Positions 1 through 6,025 of a DNA stretch of 6,345 nucleotides are shown here, piece by piece. The notes under the pieces were generated by a model. The model did not search any database, had not been told where the DNA came from, and saw only the letters and a list, made by a program, of their open reading frames with translations. This stretch comes from Dehalococcoidia bacterium UBA2588. GTDB lineage: Bacteria; Chloroflexota; Dehalococcoidia; Lucifugimonadales; UBA3495. Made by a program: the position numbers and the translations under genes. Position 1 is the first letter of the stretch, and every line of letters starts with the position of its first letter. The stretch is from positions 1-6,345 of the forward strand of contig DDKW01000017.1 of the NCBI GenBank assembly GCA_002339805.1, read 5' to 3'.

Positions 1-675
1 GTTTTCCATGATGATCAGCATGGTACTGCAATCGTCACTCTCGCTGGATTAATCAATGCGTTAAAAATCACGGGAAAAAATACAGAATCTAGAGTAGTCG
101 TATCTGGTGCAGGTGCTGGTGGTATCGCTTCAGCTAAACTACTTTATGATTACGGTTTTAAAAATATTGTTTTAATTGATAGCCAAGGAATTGTGTCACC
201 TAATAGAAGTGACTTAAATCCAGTTAAACAAAAAGCTTTGGAATTCACAAACCAACAGGGTTTAGACGGTACCTCTGCTGACGCAATGAAGGGTTCTGAT
301 ATATTTATAGGGTTATCATTAGGCGGGATTGTTAGTCAAGAAATGGTGTCTTCAATGAATAAAGATCCGATCATTTTTGCGATGGCTAATCCTACTCCTG
401 AAATTATGCCCCACGAGGCACTGGAGGCTGGTGCTAAAGTGGTTGGAACCGGCAGGAGTGATTTCCTAAATCAAATAAACAATAGTCTAGCTTTCCCTGG
501 GATATTTAGAGGGTTATTAGACGCAAAGGCACCAGCAGTTACTACGAGTATGAAAATTGCTGCTTCAGAAGCGATTGCGAGTTTGATAACAGAACCCAAA
601 GAAGATTTAATAATTCCATCGACTCTTGATGAAAGAGTGGTTCCTGTAGTGAGTGCAGCTGTTAAATCTGCTTAG
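1..675 (+). CDS. Malic enzyme (malate dehydrogenase, decarboxylating), C-terminal part, 5' truncated by window edge
   Basis: The reading frame is open from base 1 and gives 224 residues. Malic enzymes oxidatively decarboxylate malate to pyruvate and CO2, reducing NAD or NADP, in the cytoplasm. The visible part opens with the family signature VFHDDQHGTA (residues 1-10), whose aspartates belong to the metal and substrate site. It continues into the Rossmann domain with GAGAGG (36-41) and an acidic residue ending the second strand (LID, 58-60). Next come AMANPTPEI (127-135) and GRSDFLNQINNSLAFPG (151-167), the conserved segments of the NAD-binding domain. The protein ends soon after, so no phosphotransacetylase-like C-terminal extension is present. 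Short bacterial forms are around 400 residues, so roughly half is missing to the left. The acidic residue at the end of strand two hints at NAD preference, but cofactor use cannot be settled from sequence. An internal GTG at 193 is not the start, because conserved sequence lies upstream of it. It is the first visible gene of a plus-strand run; the next gene starts 22 nt later. Confidence 0.95.
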   Translation, partial: VFHDDQHGTAIVTLAGLINALKITGKNTESRVVVSGAGAGGIASAKLLYDYGFKNIVLIDSQGIVSPNRSDLNPVKQKALEFTNQQGLDGTSADAMKGSDIFIGLSLGGIVSQEMVSSMNKDPIIFAMANPTPEIMPHEALEAGAKVVGTGRSDFLNQINNSLAFPGIFRGLLDAKAPAVTTSMKIAASEAIASLITEPKEDLIIPSTLDERVVPVVSAAVKSA

Positions 676-697
676 AAAGAATTAAAAGGAGAATACA

Positions 698-1090
698 ATG
701 GCGCAATTAAGAGTGAATCATATACATTTACGAGCTCCGAACCCAGAAGAATCAGCAAATTGGTATGTGGAGAAGTTTGGTTTGAAAATTCAAGGACATG
801 CTAAAGGGCTAGGAGGAACTACCACTGTAAGATTGGAGGTTGAAAATTTGACTATCAATATTACTAGCGCTCCGAACGATGAACCGATACCAGAAGGTAC
901 CACGGAAAATCACTTTGGATTAGAACACTTTGGATTTCATACAGATGACATAGCATCCATGATGGCTGAGTTGGAAGCAAAAGGTGTAAAAGTATTGTTA
1001 CCTATAACGGATTCGCCAAGCGGTAATAGAATAAGTTACGTAGAAGGACCAGATAATGTGATGATTGAACTGGTTCAACCGTTAAGTTAA
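698..1090 (+). CDS. VOC superfamily (glyoxalase/bleomycin resistance/dioxygenase) protein
   Basis: A 130-residue protein, the usual size for a single-chain vicinal-oxygen-chelate (VOC) protein made of two beta-alpha-beta-beta-beta modules. Module one begins with VNHIHLRAPNPEESANWY (6-23), and module two with LEHFGFHTDDI (75-85). The expected metal ligands look intact: His8, His77 and Glu124 in MIELVQ. This suggests an active divalent-metal enzyme rather than an antibiotic-binding protein. The family includes glyoxalase I, methylmalonyl-CoA epimerase, fosfomycin-resistance proteins and extradiol dioxygenases, and the substrate here cannot be told. The ATG at 698 has AAGGAG at 686-691, 6 nt upstream. 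The gene lies 22 nt after the malic enzyme and 15 nt before the sulfurtransferase, so it is probably co-transcribed with both. A role in lactoylglutathione or similar aldehyde detoxification is possible but has no support from the neighbours. Confidence 0.9.
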   Translation: MAQLRVNHIHLRAPNPEESANWYVEKFGLKIQGHAKGLGGTTTVRLEVENLTINITSAPNDEPIPEGTTENHFGLEHFGFHTDDIASMMAELEAKGVKVLLPITDSPSGNRISYVEGPDNVMIELVQPLS

Positions 1091-1105
1091 GGAGAGGCAT
1101 AGAAT

Positions 1106-1939
1106 ATGGCTAATAATGAAGCATTGGTTACAGCAGAATGGGTTGCTGACAATATCGACAATCCAACTATACGTTTAATTGAAGTCGATGTTGATACGTC
1201 TAGTTATGATGCAGGACACATCAAAAATGCTGTGGGATGGAATTGGGAAACCCAGTTGCAACAAGATCTATCGCGAGATCTCGTCTCAACAGAAGAAATG
1301 AAAGCTTTATTAGAGCAGTCCGGCATATCAAATGACACTAAAATCATATTATATGGGGACAATAATAATTGGTTCGCCGCTTGGGCTTTTTGGCAATTAA
1401 AATATTATGGCCATTCAGATGTACAGCTTATGGACGGTGGCCGAGTGAAATGGATCGCAGACAACAGGCCGTTAACTACTGAGATAAATTCTCCTGAGCA
1501 AGGGTCATATAACGGATTAAAACCTAACCCGGATATTAGGATTTACCGAGACGAATTATTGCAAGAATTAACTTCTGCGAATATAAGGCTTGTTGATGTC
1601 AGATCTAATGAAGAATACACCGGTAAGTTTTTGGCGCCCCCTGCATTTCCTCAAGAAGGAGCTCAGCGTGCCGGTCATATCCCAGGAGCAAAAAATGTTC
1701 CCTGGGCACAAGCAGTAAATGCGGATGGTACTTTCAAATCCACACAAGAATTGTCGGAATTATACGGAGCAAACGACATCGATGAATCTAAAGATGTTGT
1801 CACATATTGCAGAATTGGGGAAAGAGCTGCGCATTCTTGGTTCGTTTTGACACAATTATTAGGATTCGAAAAAGTCAGAAATTATGATGGGTCATGGACC
1901 GAATGGGGAAGTATCGTCGGGGCCCCTATAGAAAGATAA
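1106..1939 (+). CDS. Thiosulfate sulfurtransferase, tandem rhodanese domains
   Basis: A 277-residue protein with two rhodanese domains, the classic length for thiosulfate or 3-mercaptopyruvate sulfurtransferases. It moves sulfane sulfur from a donor onto an acceptor such as cyanide or a thiol through a cysteine persulfide. The N-terminal domain (about 5-125) contains DAGHIKNAV (35-43). At the position of the active-site loop it has YGDNNNWFAAW, with Asp85 in place of the catalytic cysteine, so this domain is structural, as is normal for the family. The C-terminal domain (about 143-275) contains LVDVRSNEEY (162-171), AGHIPGAKNVPW (189-200) and the active loop CRIGERAAHSWFVL starting at Cys235. 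That loop, with the following RNYDGSWTEWG (258-268), resembles actinobacterial CysA/SseA thiosulfate sulfurtransferases. The ATG at 1106 is preceded by GGAGAGG at 1091-1097, directly abutting the stop codon of the VOC gene. The next gene begins 15 nt downstream. The choice of thiosulfate over mercaptopyruvate as donor is inference from the CRxGxR loop. Confidence 0.93.
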   Translation: MANNEALVTAEWVADNIDNPTIRLIEVDVDTSSYDAGHIKNAVGWNWETQLQQDLSRDLVSTEEMKALLEQSGISNDTKIILYGDNNNWFAAWAFWQLKYYGHSDVQLMDGGRVKWIADNRPLTTEINSPEQGSYNGLKPNPDIRIYRDELLQELTSANIRLVDVRSNEEYTGKFLAPPAFPQEGAQRAGHIPGAKNVPWAQAVNADGTFKSTQELSELYGANDIDESKDVVTYCRIGERAAHSWFVLTQLLGFEKVRNYDGSWTEWGSIVGAPIER

Positions 1940-1954
1940 GGGAGGCCTTTTTAG

Positions 1955-2977
1955 ATGGTGAAATGGGGGGTGATGAGCCCAGGAGCTCATCTGGACACTA
2001 AAATCGTTCCTGCAATGAAAGCTTTGACCAACACAGATGTGGTGGCAGTTTTTAGCCGGTCCCAAGAAAGGGCAGATCAGTTTGCCAAAACACATGACAT
2101 CCCTAATGCTTATAGTTCTATAGATGCATTTGGACAACATGACATGGATGCAGTGTTTATAGCTTCTCCGAATGCTTTCCATTCGGACTACACAAAGAAA
2201 ATGGCTGCAGCTGGCAAGAACATCTTGTGTGAGAAACCAATGGCTATTGATTTGGTGTCTGCTGCTCAAATGACAACGGCTTGTTTGGACGCTGGAGTTA
2301 AGTTGGGGATAGCATTTAATTTGAGGGCACATCCTGCCCACAAGCAAGCAAAAACGTTGATCCAAGAGCATAAAATAGGACCAATTGTTTACGTGAGTGG
2401 TCAATGGGCATTTGGTACTCATGGAGCCGATGCCCCACCTCAGAGAACTGGACTGAGATCTTGGTGGCATGATCCCGAGGTACTCGGAGGATCCGATACA
2501 CTTATGGCTACTGGTATCCATGTTATAGATCTCATTTGTGATTTACTTGGCGATAATATTGTGGAAGTTACAGCATTGTCTAATGGGCAAACGCAAGAGA
2601 AACCTCTAGATAGTCTGGCATCTGTATGTTGTAAATTTTCCAAAGGGACAATTGCTAATATAGTATGTAGTCGGATTATTCCAGATTCTGAAAATGATTT
2701 GATGGTTTATGGAAGAGATGGGTTTATAAAAGGCAGCAATACAATTTCAGAAAAACTGGAGGGGAGTTTAATTGTCGGTACTGAAACAGGAACCACAAAT
2801 TATGATTTCGCCCCAGAGCCTCTAGGCAACTATTCCCTGGAAATACAGAATTTTAATGAAGTGGTTATGGGTAATGAATTAGAGGTGCTTGCATCTGGGC
2901 AAGCAGGATACCATTCGCTGGAAGTAGCTTTAGCTGCTGTTCGATCTGCTTGGGAAGGCATAACAATACAGATATAG
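1955..2977 (+). CDS. Gfo/Idh/MocA family NAD(P)-dependent oxidoreductase
   Basis: A 340-residue protein of typical family length. Members oxidise or reduce sugars, inositols and related polyols, or act as trans-dihydrodiol or biliverdin reductases, using NAD(P) in the cytoplasm. The N-terminal Rossmann fold (about 1-120) starts WGVMSPGAH (4-12), the variant in which Ser replaces the middle glycine of GxGxxG, common in this family. FIASPNAFHSDY (68-79) and the hallmark CEKPMA (92-97, with Lys94 as the usual catalytic lysine) follow. The C-terminal alpha/beta domain (from about 121) carries GGSDTLMATGIHVIDL (178-193), where His189 and Asp192 match the family's substrate-site residues. The tail contains the typical GYHSLEVALAAVRSAWEG. 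The ATG at 1955 has GGGAGG at 1940-1945, 9 nt upstream and touching the preceding stop. It is the last gene of the plus-strand run and converges on the minus-strand hydrolase. The substrate is not predictable. Confidence 0.92.
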   Translation: MVKWGVMSPGAHLDTKIVPAMKALTNTDVVAVFSRSQERADQFAKTHDIPNAYSSIDAFGQHDMDAVFIASPNAFHSDYTKKMAAAGKNILCEKPMAIDLVSAAQMTTACLDAGVKLGIAFNLRAHPAHKQAKTLIQEHKIGPIVYVSGQWAFGTHGADAPPQRTGLRSWWHDPEVLGGSDTLMATGIHVIDLICDLLGDNIVEVTALSNGQTQEKPLDSLASVCCKFSKGTIANIVCSRIIPDSENDLMVYGRDGFIKGSNTISEKLEGSLIVGTETGTTNYDFAPEPLGNYSLEIQNFNEVVMGNELEVLASGQAGYHSLEVALAAVRSAWEGITIQI

Positions 2978-2988
2978 AATTGCTCTAC

Positions 2989-3783
2989 CTATGGTTGCTC
3001 ATCCATAAACTTGGCACAAATGCTACTCAACTGTTCAGGGATTTCTAGTTTGAGATTGTGCCCAACATTGTCAAACCAGATGAGTTCAGAATTTTCCAGA
3101 TATTTGTGCATAGTTTCTTGGGCCTCAGGAGGGGTGATTCCGTCTACTCGCGAAGCTAAGATAAGACTTGGTATTTTTATAGTGTTCAATATGTCGCTGT
3201 AATCTTCTGACAAGAGTACCGATTGTAACGACATCACCGTCTCAGCAGGTGTTTTAGAGCCTTCTGCACCGTACCAATCAATGATGTATGCTGATGTATT
3301 GGGTCCAAACCTCAAATGGCTGTCTGCTCTTAGCCAAGCTGCTGTTCCCTTGGTCCTAAGTAATTCTCCCCAAGTTGATGTATTTATAGTTGTCCTTGCC
3401 AAAAAAGGAGTTGAGGCAACTAATGTTAGCGTTGTTACATGTCGAGATAATTGTTCTGCTAGTTTGATCGATATTACTCCTCCGGCTGATGCTCCTATAA
3501 TGTGTACTTTGGGAATGTCTAGAAACTCTAACAAATGGCTGATATCGTCTATAATCTGGTCTACAGATTGTATGAGAGTTCCAGGGGAAGATTTCCCGTG
3601 GCCACGTAGGTCAAATCTTATTACTGGCCTAGATTTCGCTAAATTAGGCATCCATTGAGTCCAGCGACGTAAATTGCCTCCTGCCGAATGAATCAGCATA
3701 ACAGGAGTATTGCTTTCCCATGGAGGCGAAAAATCGTCTATATGGTAGTGTAGGTTTATGTCATTTATTTTAACTGTTGGCAT
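2989..3783 (-). CDS. Alpha/beta hydrolase
   Basis: A 264-residue alpha/beta-hydrolase-fold protein with a complete set of catalytic signatures. The oxyanion-hole segment is IHSAGGN (31-37). The strand-turn RFDLRGHGKSS (56-66) follows, then the nucleophile elbow GASAGG (97-102) with Ser99. The acid is Asp214 in SRVDGITPP, and His242 in GHNLKLEIPEQ completes the triad. Residues about 125-190 form a helical cap. No signal peptide is seen, so it is probably cytoplasmic. The overall pattern resembles 3-oxoadipate enol-lactonase (PcaD)-like and other esterase or lactonase members, but no pathway gene nearby supports a specific substrate. Its ATG lies inside the 3' end of the transporter gene (14-nt overlap) with no strong Shine-Dalgarno site of its own, which points to translational coupling to the transporter. 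It ends 11 nt from the stop of the convergent oxidoreductase gene. Confidence 0.92.
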   Translation of the reverse strand: MPTVKINDINLHYHIDDFSPPWESNTPVMLIHSAGGNLRRWTQWMPNLAKSRPVIRFDLRGHGKSSPGTLIQSVDQIIDDISHLLEFLDIPKVHIIGASAGGVISIKLAEQLSRHVTTLTLVASTPFLARTTINTSTWGELLRTKGTAAWLRADSHLRFGPNTSAYIIDWYGAEGSKTPAETVMSLQSVLLSEDYSDILNTIKIPSLILASRVDGITPPEAQETMHKYLENSELIWFDNVGHNLKLEIPEQLSSICAKFMDEQP

Positions 3784-4405
3784 GGCCTATGCGTTCTTTC
3801 AATGCCATCACGAGCAAATATACGAATGGTGTATCACATGCTGCAATGATCAATTTTACGATGTACTGTAAGATCATCATATTTATAACCACGGATAAAG
3901 GGAAAACTCCTAAGAATGCTATGCCTATGAAGAGAATAGTATCTATGGATTGGGAAAACATTGTTGATACGTTATTCCGTAACCACAGGTATTTGCCGTT
4001 TGTCTTTTCTTTGAGGTAATGAAAACCAAGTACGTCTAGGTTTTGGCTGATTATGTATGCGACCATAGATGCTAATACTACTCTGGGCACAAAGCCAAGC
4101 GTTTGCATGAATGCTTCTTGACCTTCCCACCATATTGCATGAGGGAGGAATCCTGCCAAAAGAATTAGCCCTACTAGTAAAATGTTGCACCCGAATCCTA
4201 TCCAAACTATAGTGGTGGCCCGCTGCTTTCCAAATAATTCCGAAATGGTATCCGTAAATAGAAATGTTAATGGGTAACACACTATTCCCGCTGAGATTGT
4301 TCCCAGTACCCCAACCCCGATTATTTTTCCTGCGACTACATTTGATACTAATAGGCACGTCACAAAAGCCATGCTAAGACCTAAAAGAATAGTTTCATAC
4401 TTCAT
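3770..4405 (-). CDS. yhhQ: Queuosine precursor transporter, YhhQ/VUT family (PF02592)
   Basis: An integral membrane protein of about 211 residues with roughly six hydrophobic segments (about 6-26, 36-52, 63-85, 105-125, 152-170 and 175-200). YhhQ proteins take up queuosine precursors (preQ0/preQ1 in E. coli) for the wobble base of tRNAs with GUN anticodons. Family signatures seen are YPLTFLFTDTISELFGKQRA (44-63), QNLDV (121-125) and WLRNNVSTMFSQSIDT (141-156). An in-frame ATG at 4423 would add six residues but has no Shine-Dalgarno site. The ATG at 4405 has GGAG six nt upstream and begins MKYETILLGLSMAF, so I chose it. The gene leads a two-gene minus-strand operon, overlapping the alpha/beta hydrolase by 14 nt. 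No queuosine biosynthesis or tgt gene is in view. Whether the substrate is preQ0, preQ1, queuine or a nucleoside cannot be decided from sequence. Confidence 0.9.
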   Translation of the reverse strand: MKYETILLGLSMAFVTCLLVSNVVAGKIIGVGVLGTISAGIVCYPLTFLFTDTISELFGKQRATTIVWIGFGCNILLVGLILLAGFLPHAIWWEGQEAFMQTLGFVPRVVLASMVAYIISQNLDVLGFHYLKEKTNGKYLWLRNNVSTMFSQSIDTILFIGIAFLGVFPLSVVINMMILQYIVKLIIAACDTPFVYLLVMALKERIGHANS

Positions 4406-4411
4406 CGATGA

Positions 4412-4415
4412 CTCC
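4412..4415 (-). promoter_or_regulatory. Shine-Dalgarno site deciding the yhhQ start
   Basis: Read on the minus strand this is GGAG, six nt before the ATG at 4405. Neither upstream in-frame ATG (4423 or 4417) has a purine-rich site in front of it, so the shorter protein is the better start. Confidence 0.6.
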
Positions 4416-4431
4416 ATTGGCATTAATTGTT

Positions 4432-4560
4432 AAATCGAATATTATCATATAGTGTTCTTTCATAATCTCGTTTTAGATAACAACAAGGATATATTTCTTA
4501 GATATGTATCAAGTCTCCATATTTACAGTCAAAAGGAATTGACACTGATTTGTTCGATTT
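4432..4560. repeat. Separated 8-bp inverted repeat AAATCGAA / TTCGATTT in the divergent intergenic region
   Basis: AAATCGAA at 4432-4439 and its exact reverse complement TTCGATTT at 4553-4560 lie near opposite ends of the intergenic region. The right copy is inside the spacer of the DUF1800 promoter, just upstream of its -10 box. The left copy lies just downstream of the possible yhhQ -10 element. In each case the element reads TTCGATTT in the direction of that gene. This could be a shared operator, but an 8-bp match in AT-rich DNA can occur by chance. Confidence 0.25.
4441..4449 (-). promoter_or_regulatory. Possible -10 element of the yhhQ-hydrolase operon
   Basis: On the minus strand this reads TATGATAAT, which contains two overlapping -10-like hexamers, TATGAT and GATAAT. 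It lies about 36 nt upstream of the preferred yhhQ start, a sensible distance for a short leader. No good -35 hexamer is found at the right spacing, so the call is weak and rests on position and the -10 match. Confidence 0.3.
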
Positions 4561-4567
4561 TTATAAT
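4539..4567 (+). promoter_or_regulatory. Perfect consensus sigma70-type promoter for the DUF1800-NHL operon
   Basis: TTGACA at 4539-4544 and TATAAT at 4562-4567 are both exact consensus hexamers, separated by the optimal 17-nt spacer. Transcription would start around 4573-4575, giving a leader of about 31 nt before the ATG at 4606. It lies in non-coding DNA and points at the DUF1800 gene. An exact match at all twelve positions with ideal spacing is rare in natural promoters and suggests strong expression or a promoter held down by a repressor. Confidence 0.88.
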
Positions 4568-4593
4568 GTCAGTACACGCATTCTTGCTTGAGT

Positions 4594-4598
4594 AGGAG
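4594..4598 (+). promoter_or_regulatory. Shine-Dalgarno site deciding the DUF1800 start
   Basis: AGGAG lies 7 nt upstream of the ATG at 4606. A longer in-frame reading from TTG at 4588 would begin upstream of this site and only about 14 nt into the predicted transcript, so the ATG is preferred. Confidence 0.8.
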
Positions 4599-4605
4599 TA
4601 TAAAC

Positions 4606-6012
4606 ATGAGTAATACTGATATTGAACTTATGGCCCATTTATTCAGAAGAGCAGGCTTTGGTTCTAACCGGCAGATTCTTGAAGAATATTGTAACAAAGG
4701 GTATGACGTAGCTGTCGAAGAATTACTAAATCCTGAAAACCAACCAGCATTTGATGATGACCTGATATGGAGGTATGCCCCATATTTCAGAATGGGAACA
4801 GGAGCTCCTGGATATCAGAGCTACTGGATGTATCGAATGATTAGTACACCAAGGCAATTAGAAGAAAAACTGACGTTGTTTTGGCATCATGTGTTTGCAA
4901 CAAGTCATTCGAAGTTGAATCGAAATCCGCAAATTCTGAAGCAGTTATCTATGTTAAGAGAAAATTGCTTGGGTAATTTCAGAGATATTCTCATGGAAGT
5001 TTCTAAAGATCCTGCAATGATATTTTGGTTAGACAACTGTGACAATCATAAAGGAGCACCCAATGAAAACTTTGGTAGAGAGCTCTTGGAATTGTTCTCT
5101 ATGGGAGTAGGTAAGGATAATGAATTCAACTATTCCGAAGATGACGTTAAGAGTGCTGCTAGAGCCTTTTCTGGATGGACCATGGCGCCTCAATTACCTA
5201 GATACCCTTACGGTGACTATAATTGGGAATTTGAATACAGAGAAGACGATCATGATAATGACGACAAAACCTTTTTAGGCGAAACAGGTAATTTCAATGG
5301 TCAAGACATAATCGACATAATCATAAAGCAGCCTGCTACTGCCAGGTTTATATCTCGACACTTATATAATTTCTTTGTGGCAGACGAACCTCAAGTACCT
5401 TCCTGGCAGACTACTCCGCCTCAAGACATTCAAGCAATTGAAGAGTTAGAAAAAGCTTACTTTGAATCAGGGTATGATATCAGAGCTATGCTAAGAGTCT
5501 TATTCAATTCTGAATTTTTTAAGAATGCAAGATTTCAAAGAGTGAAATGCCCTGCAGAGTTCGTGGCAGGGGTGATGAGACTTGTAGAAGATTATATGGA
5601 ACCAAAGCCAAACGTGCATGAAATCGCCTATGCTGCTACATATATGGGTCAAGATTTACTTAATCCTCCGACCGTGGAAGGCTGGCATACAGGGCACGAA
5701 TGGATAGATAGCGGAGCCTTAGTTGAGAGGATTAACTTCGCGTCTAGTCAGGTTGGCGACACATCTAAACCAGGGGTGAAGAAAATTGTTGATCGATTGA
5801 AAGAACTTGGCGGAGAGGCTTCTGATGGTGAAATAGTAGACGAAACTCTTGATTTAGTGGGTCCTCTGAAAGTGACAGAAGGTCGGAAACAAGACTTGAT
5901 TAGATATCTGGAGCATTACCGTAACACTTATGGGGCACAAGGTGTGTTCGATGAAAAAATTGCTGGACTACTACAGCTTGTAGTGGCTTCCAGAGAATAT
6001 CAGTTTGCGTAG
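4606..6012 (+). CDS. DUF1800 domain-containing protein
   Basis: A 468-residue protein that is DUF1800 nearly end to end. Signatures in order: HLFRRAGFGS (11-20), EKLTLFWHHVFATS (87-100), NENFGRELLELFSMG (153-167), YSEDDVKSAARAFSGW (176-191), HDNDDKTFLGETGNFNG (216-232), PATARFISRHLYNFF (243-257), NPPTVEGWHTGHEWI (353-367) and the closing ASREYQFA. The family has no settled biochemical role. In many genomes it is encoded beside a DUF1501 protein. Usually Ala follows NENF; here it is Gly157. Residues 212-221 are strongly acidic with one His, and could bind a metal, though this is a guess. There is no signal peptide or membrane segment at the N-terminus, so it is either cytoplasmic or leaves by an unrecognised route. 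The ATG at 4606 was chosen over TTG 4588 because AGGAG precedes it by 7 nt and the promoter leaves almost no leader for the TTG. The NHL-repeat gene follows after 13 nt. Confidence 0.93.
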   Translation: MSNTDIELMAHLFRRAGFGSNRQILEEYCNKGYDVAVEELLNPENQPAFDDDLIWRYAPYFRMGTGAPGYQSYWMYRMISTPRQLEEKLTLFWHHVFATSHSKLNRNPQILKQLSMLRENCLGNFRDILMEVSKDPAMIFWLDNCDNHKGAPNENFGRELLELFSMGVGKDNEFNYSEDDVKSAARAFSGWTMAPQLPRYPYGDYNWEFEYREDDHDNDDKTFLGETGNFNGQDIIDIIIKQPATARFISRHLYNFFVADEPQVPSWQTTPPQDIQAIEELEKAYFESGYDIRAMLRVLFNSEFFKNARFQRVKCPAEFVAGVMRLVEDYMEPKPNVHEIAYAATYMGQDLLNPPTVEGWHTGHEWIDSGALVERINFASSQVGDTSKPGVKKIVDRLKELGGEASDGEIVDETLDLVGPLKVTEGRKQDLIRYLEHYRNTYGAQGVFDEKIAGLLQLVVASREYQFA

Positions 6013-6014
6013 AT

Positions 6015-6020
6015 AGGAGG
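6015..6020 (+). promoter_or_regulatory. Strong Shine-Dalgarno site for the GTG-initiated NHL gene
   Basis: AGGAGG, a full match to the anti-Shine-Dalgarno core, sits 5 nt before the GTG at 6026. It supports a GTG start over the next in-frame ATG at 6062, which has no such site. Confidence 0.75.
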
Positions 6021-6025
6021 ATACT

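Noticed and set aside
193..675. A separate 160-residue gene starting at GTG 193
   Set aside because: Conserved malic enzyme sequence continues upstream in the same frame to base 1, so the GTG is an internal valine codon.
1264..1281. AGATCT-6 nt-AGATCT repeated palindrome
   Set aside because: It lies inside the sulfurtransferase coding region and is a chance pair of short palindromes with no nearby regulatory context.
1892..2521. Minus-strand open frame of 209 codons
   Set aside because: It lies opposite the well-supported oxidoreductase gene, has cysteine/serine/histidine-rich composition with no recognisable domain, and is a shadow frame.
2991..3006. Possible hairpin ATGG...CCAT at the convergent junction as a terminator
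   Set aside because: The stem is only 4 bp with an 8-nt loop and no following T-run on either strand.
3281..3658. Plus-strand open frame of 125 codons inside the hydrolase gene
   Set aside because: It is antisense to the conserved catalytic region of the alpha/beta hydrolase, has no ribosome site of note and no recognisable family.
3972..4358. Minus-strand open frame of 128 codons in another frame of yhhQ
   Set aside because: It is fully nested in the transporter gene, which has clear family signatures; the alternative translation has none.
4424..4538. preQ1 riboswitch or other structured leader upstream of yhhQ
   Set aside because: I looked on the minus strand for the short stem and A-rich tail of a preQ1 aptamer and saw no match; the likely leader is also too short to hold one.
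4588..4605. TTG start adding six residues to the DUF1800 protein
   Set aside because: The ribosome site AGGAG lies downstream of this TTG and correctly before ATG 4606, and the promoter would leave the TTG only about 14 nt of leader.
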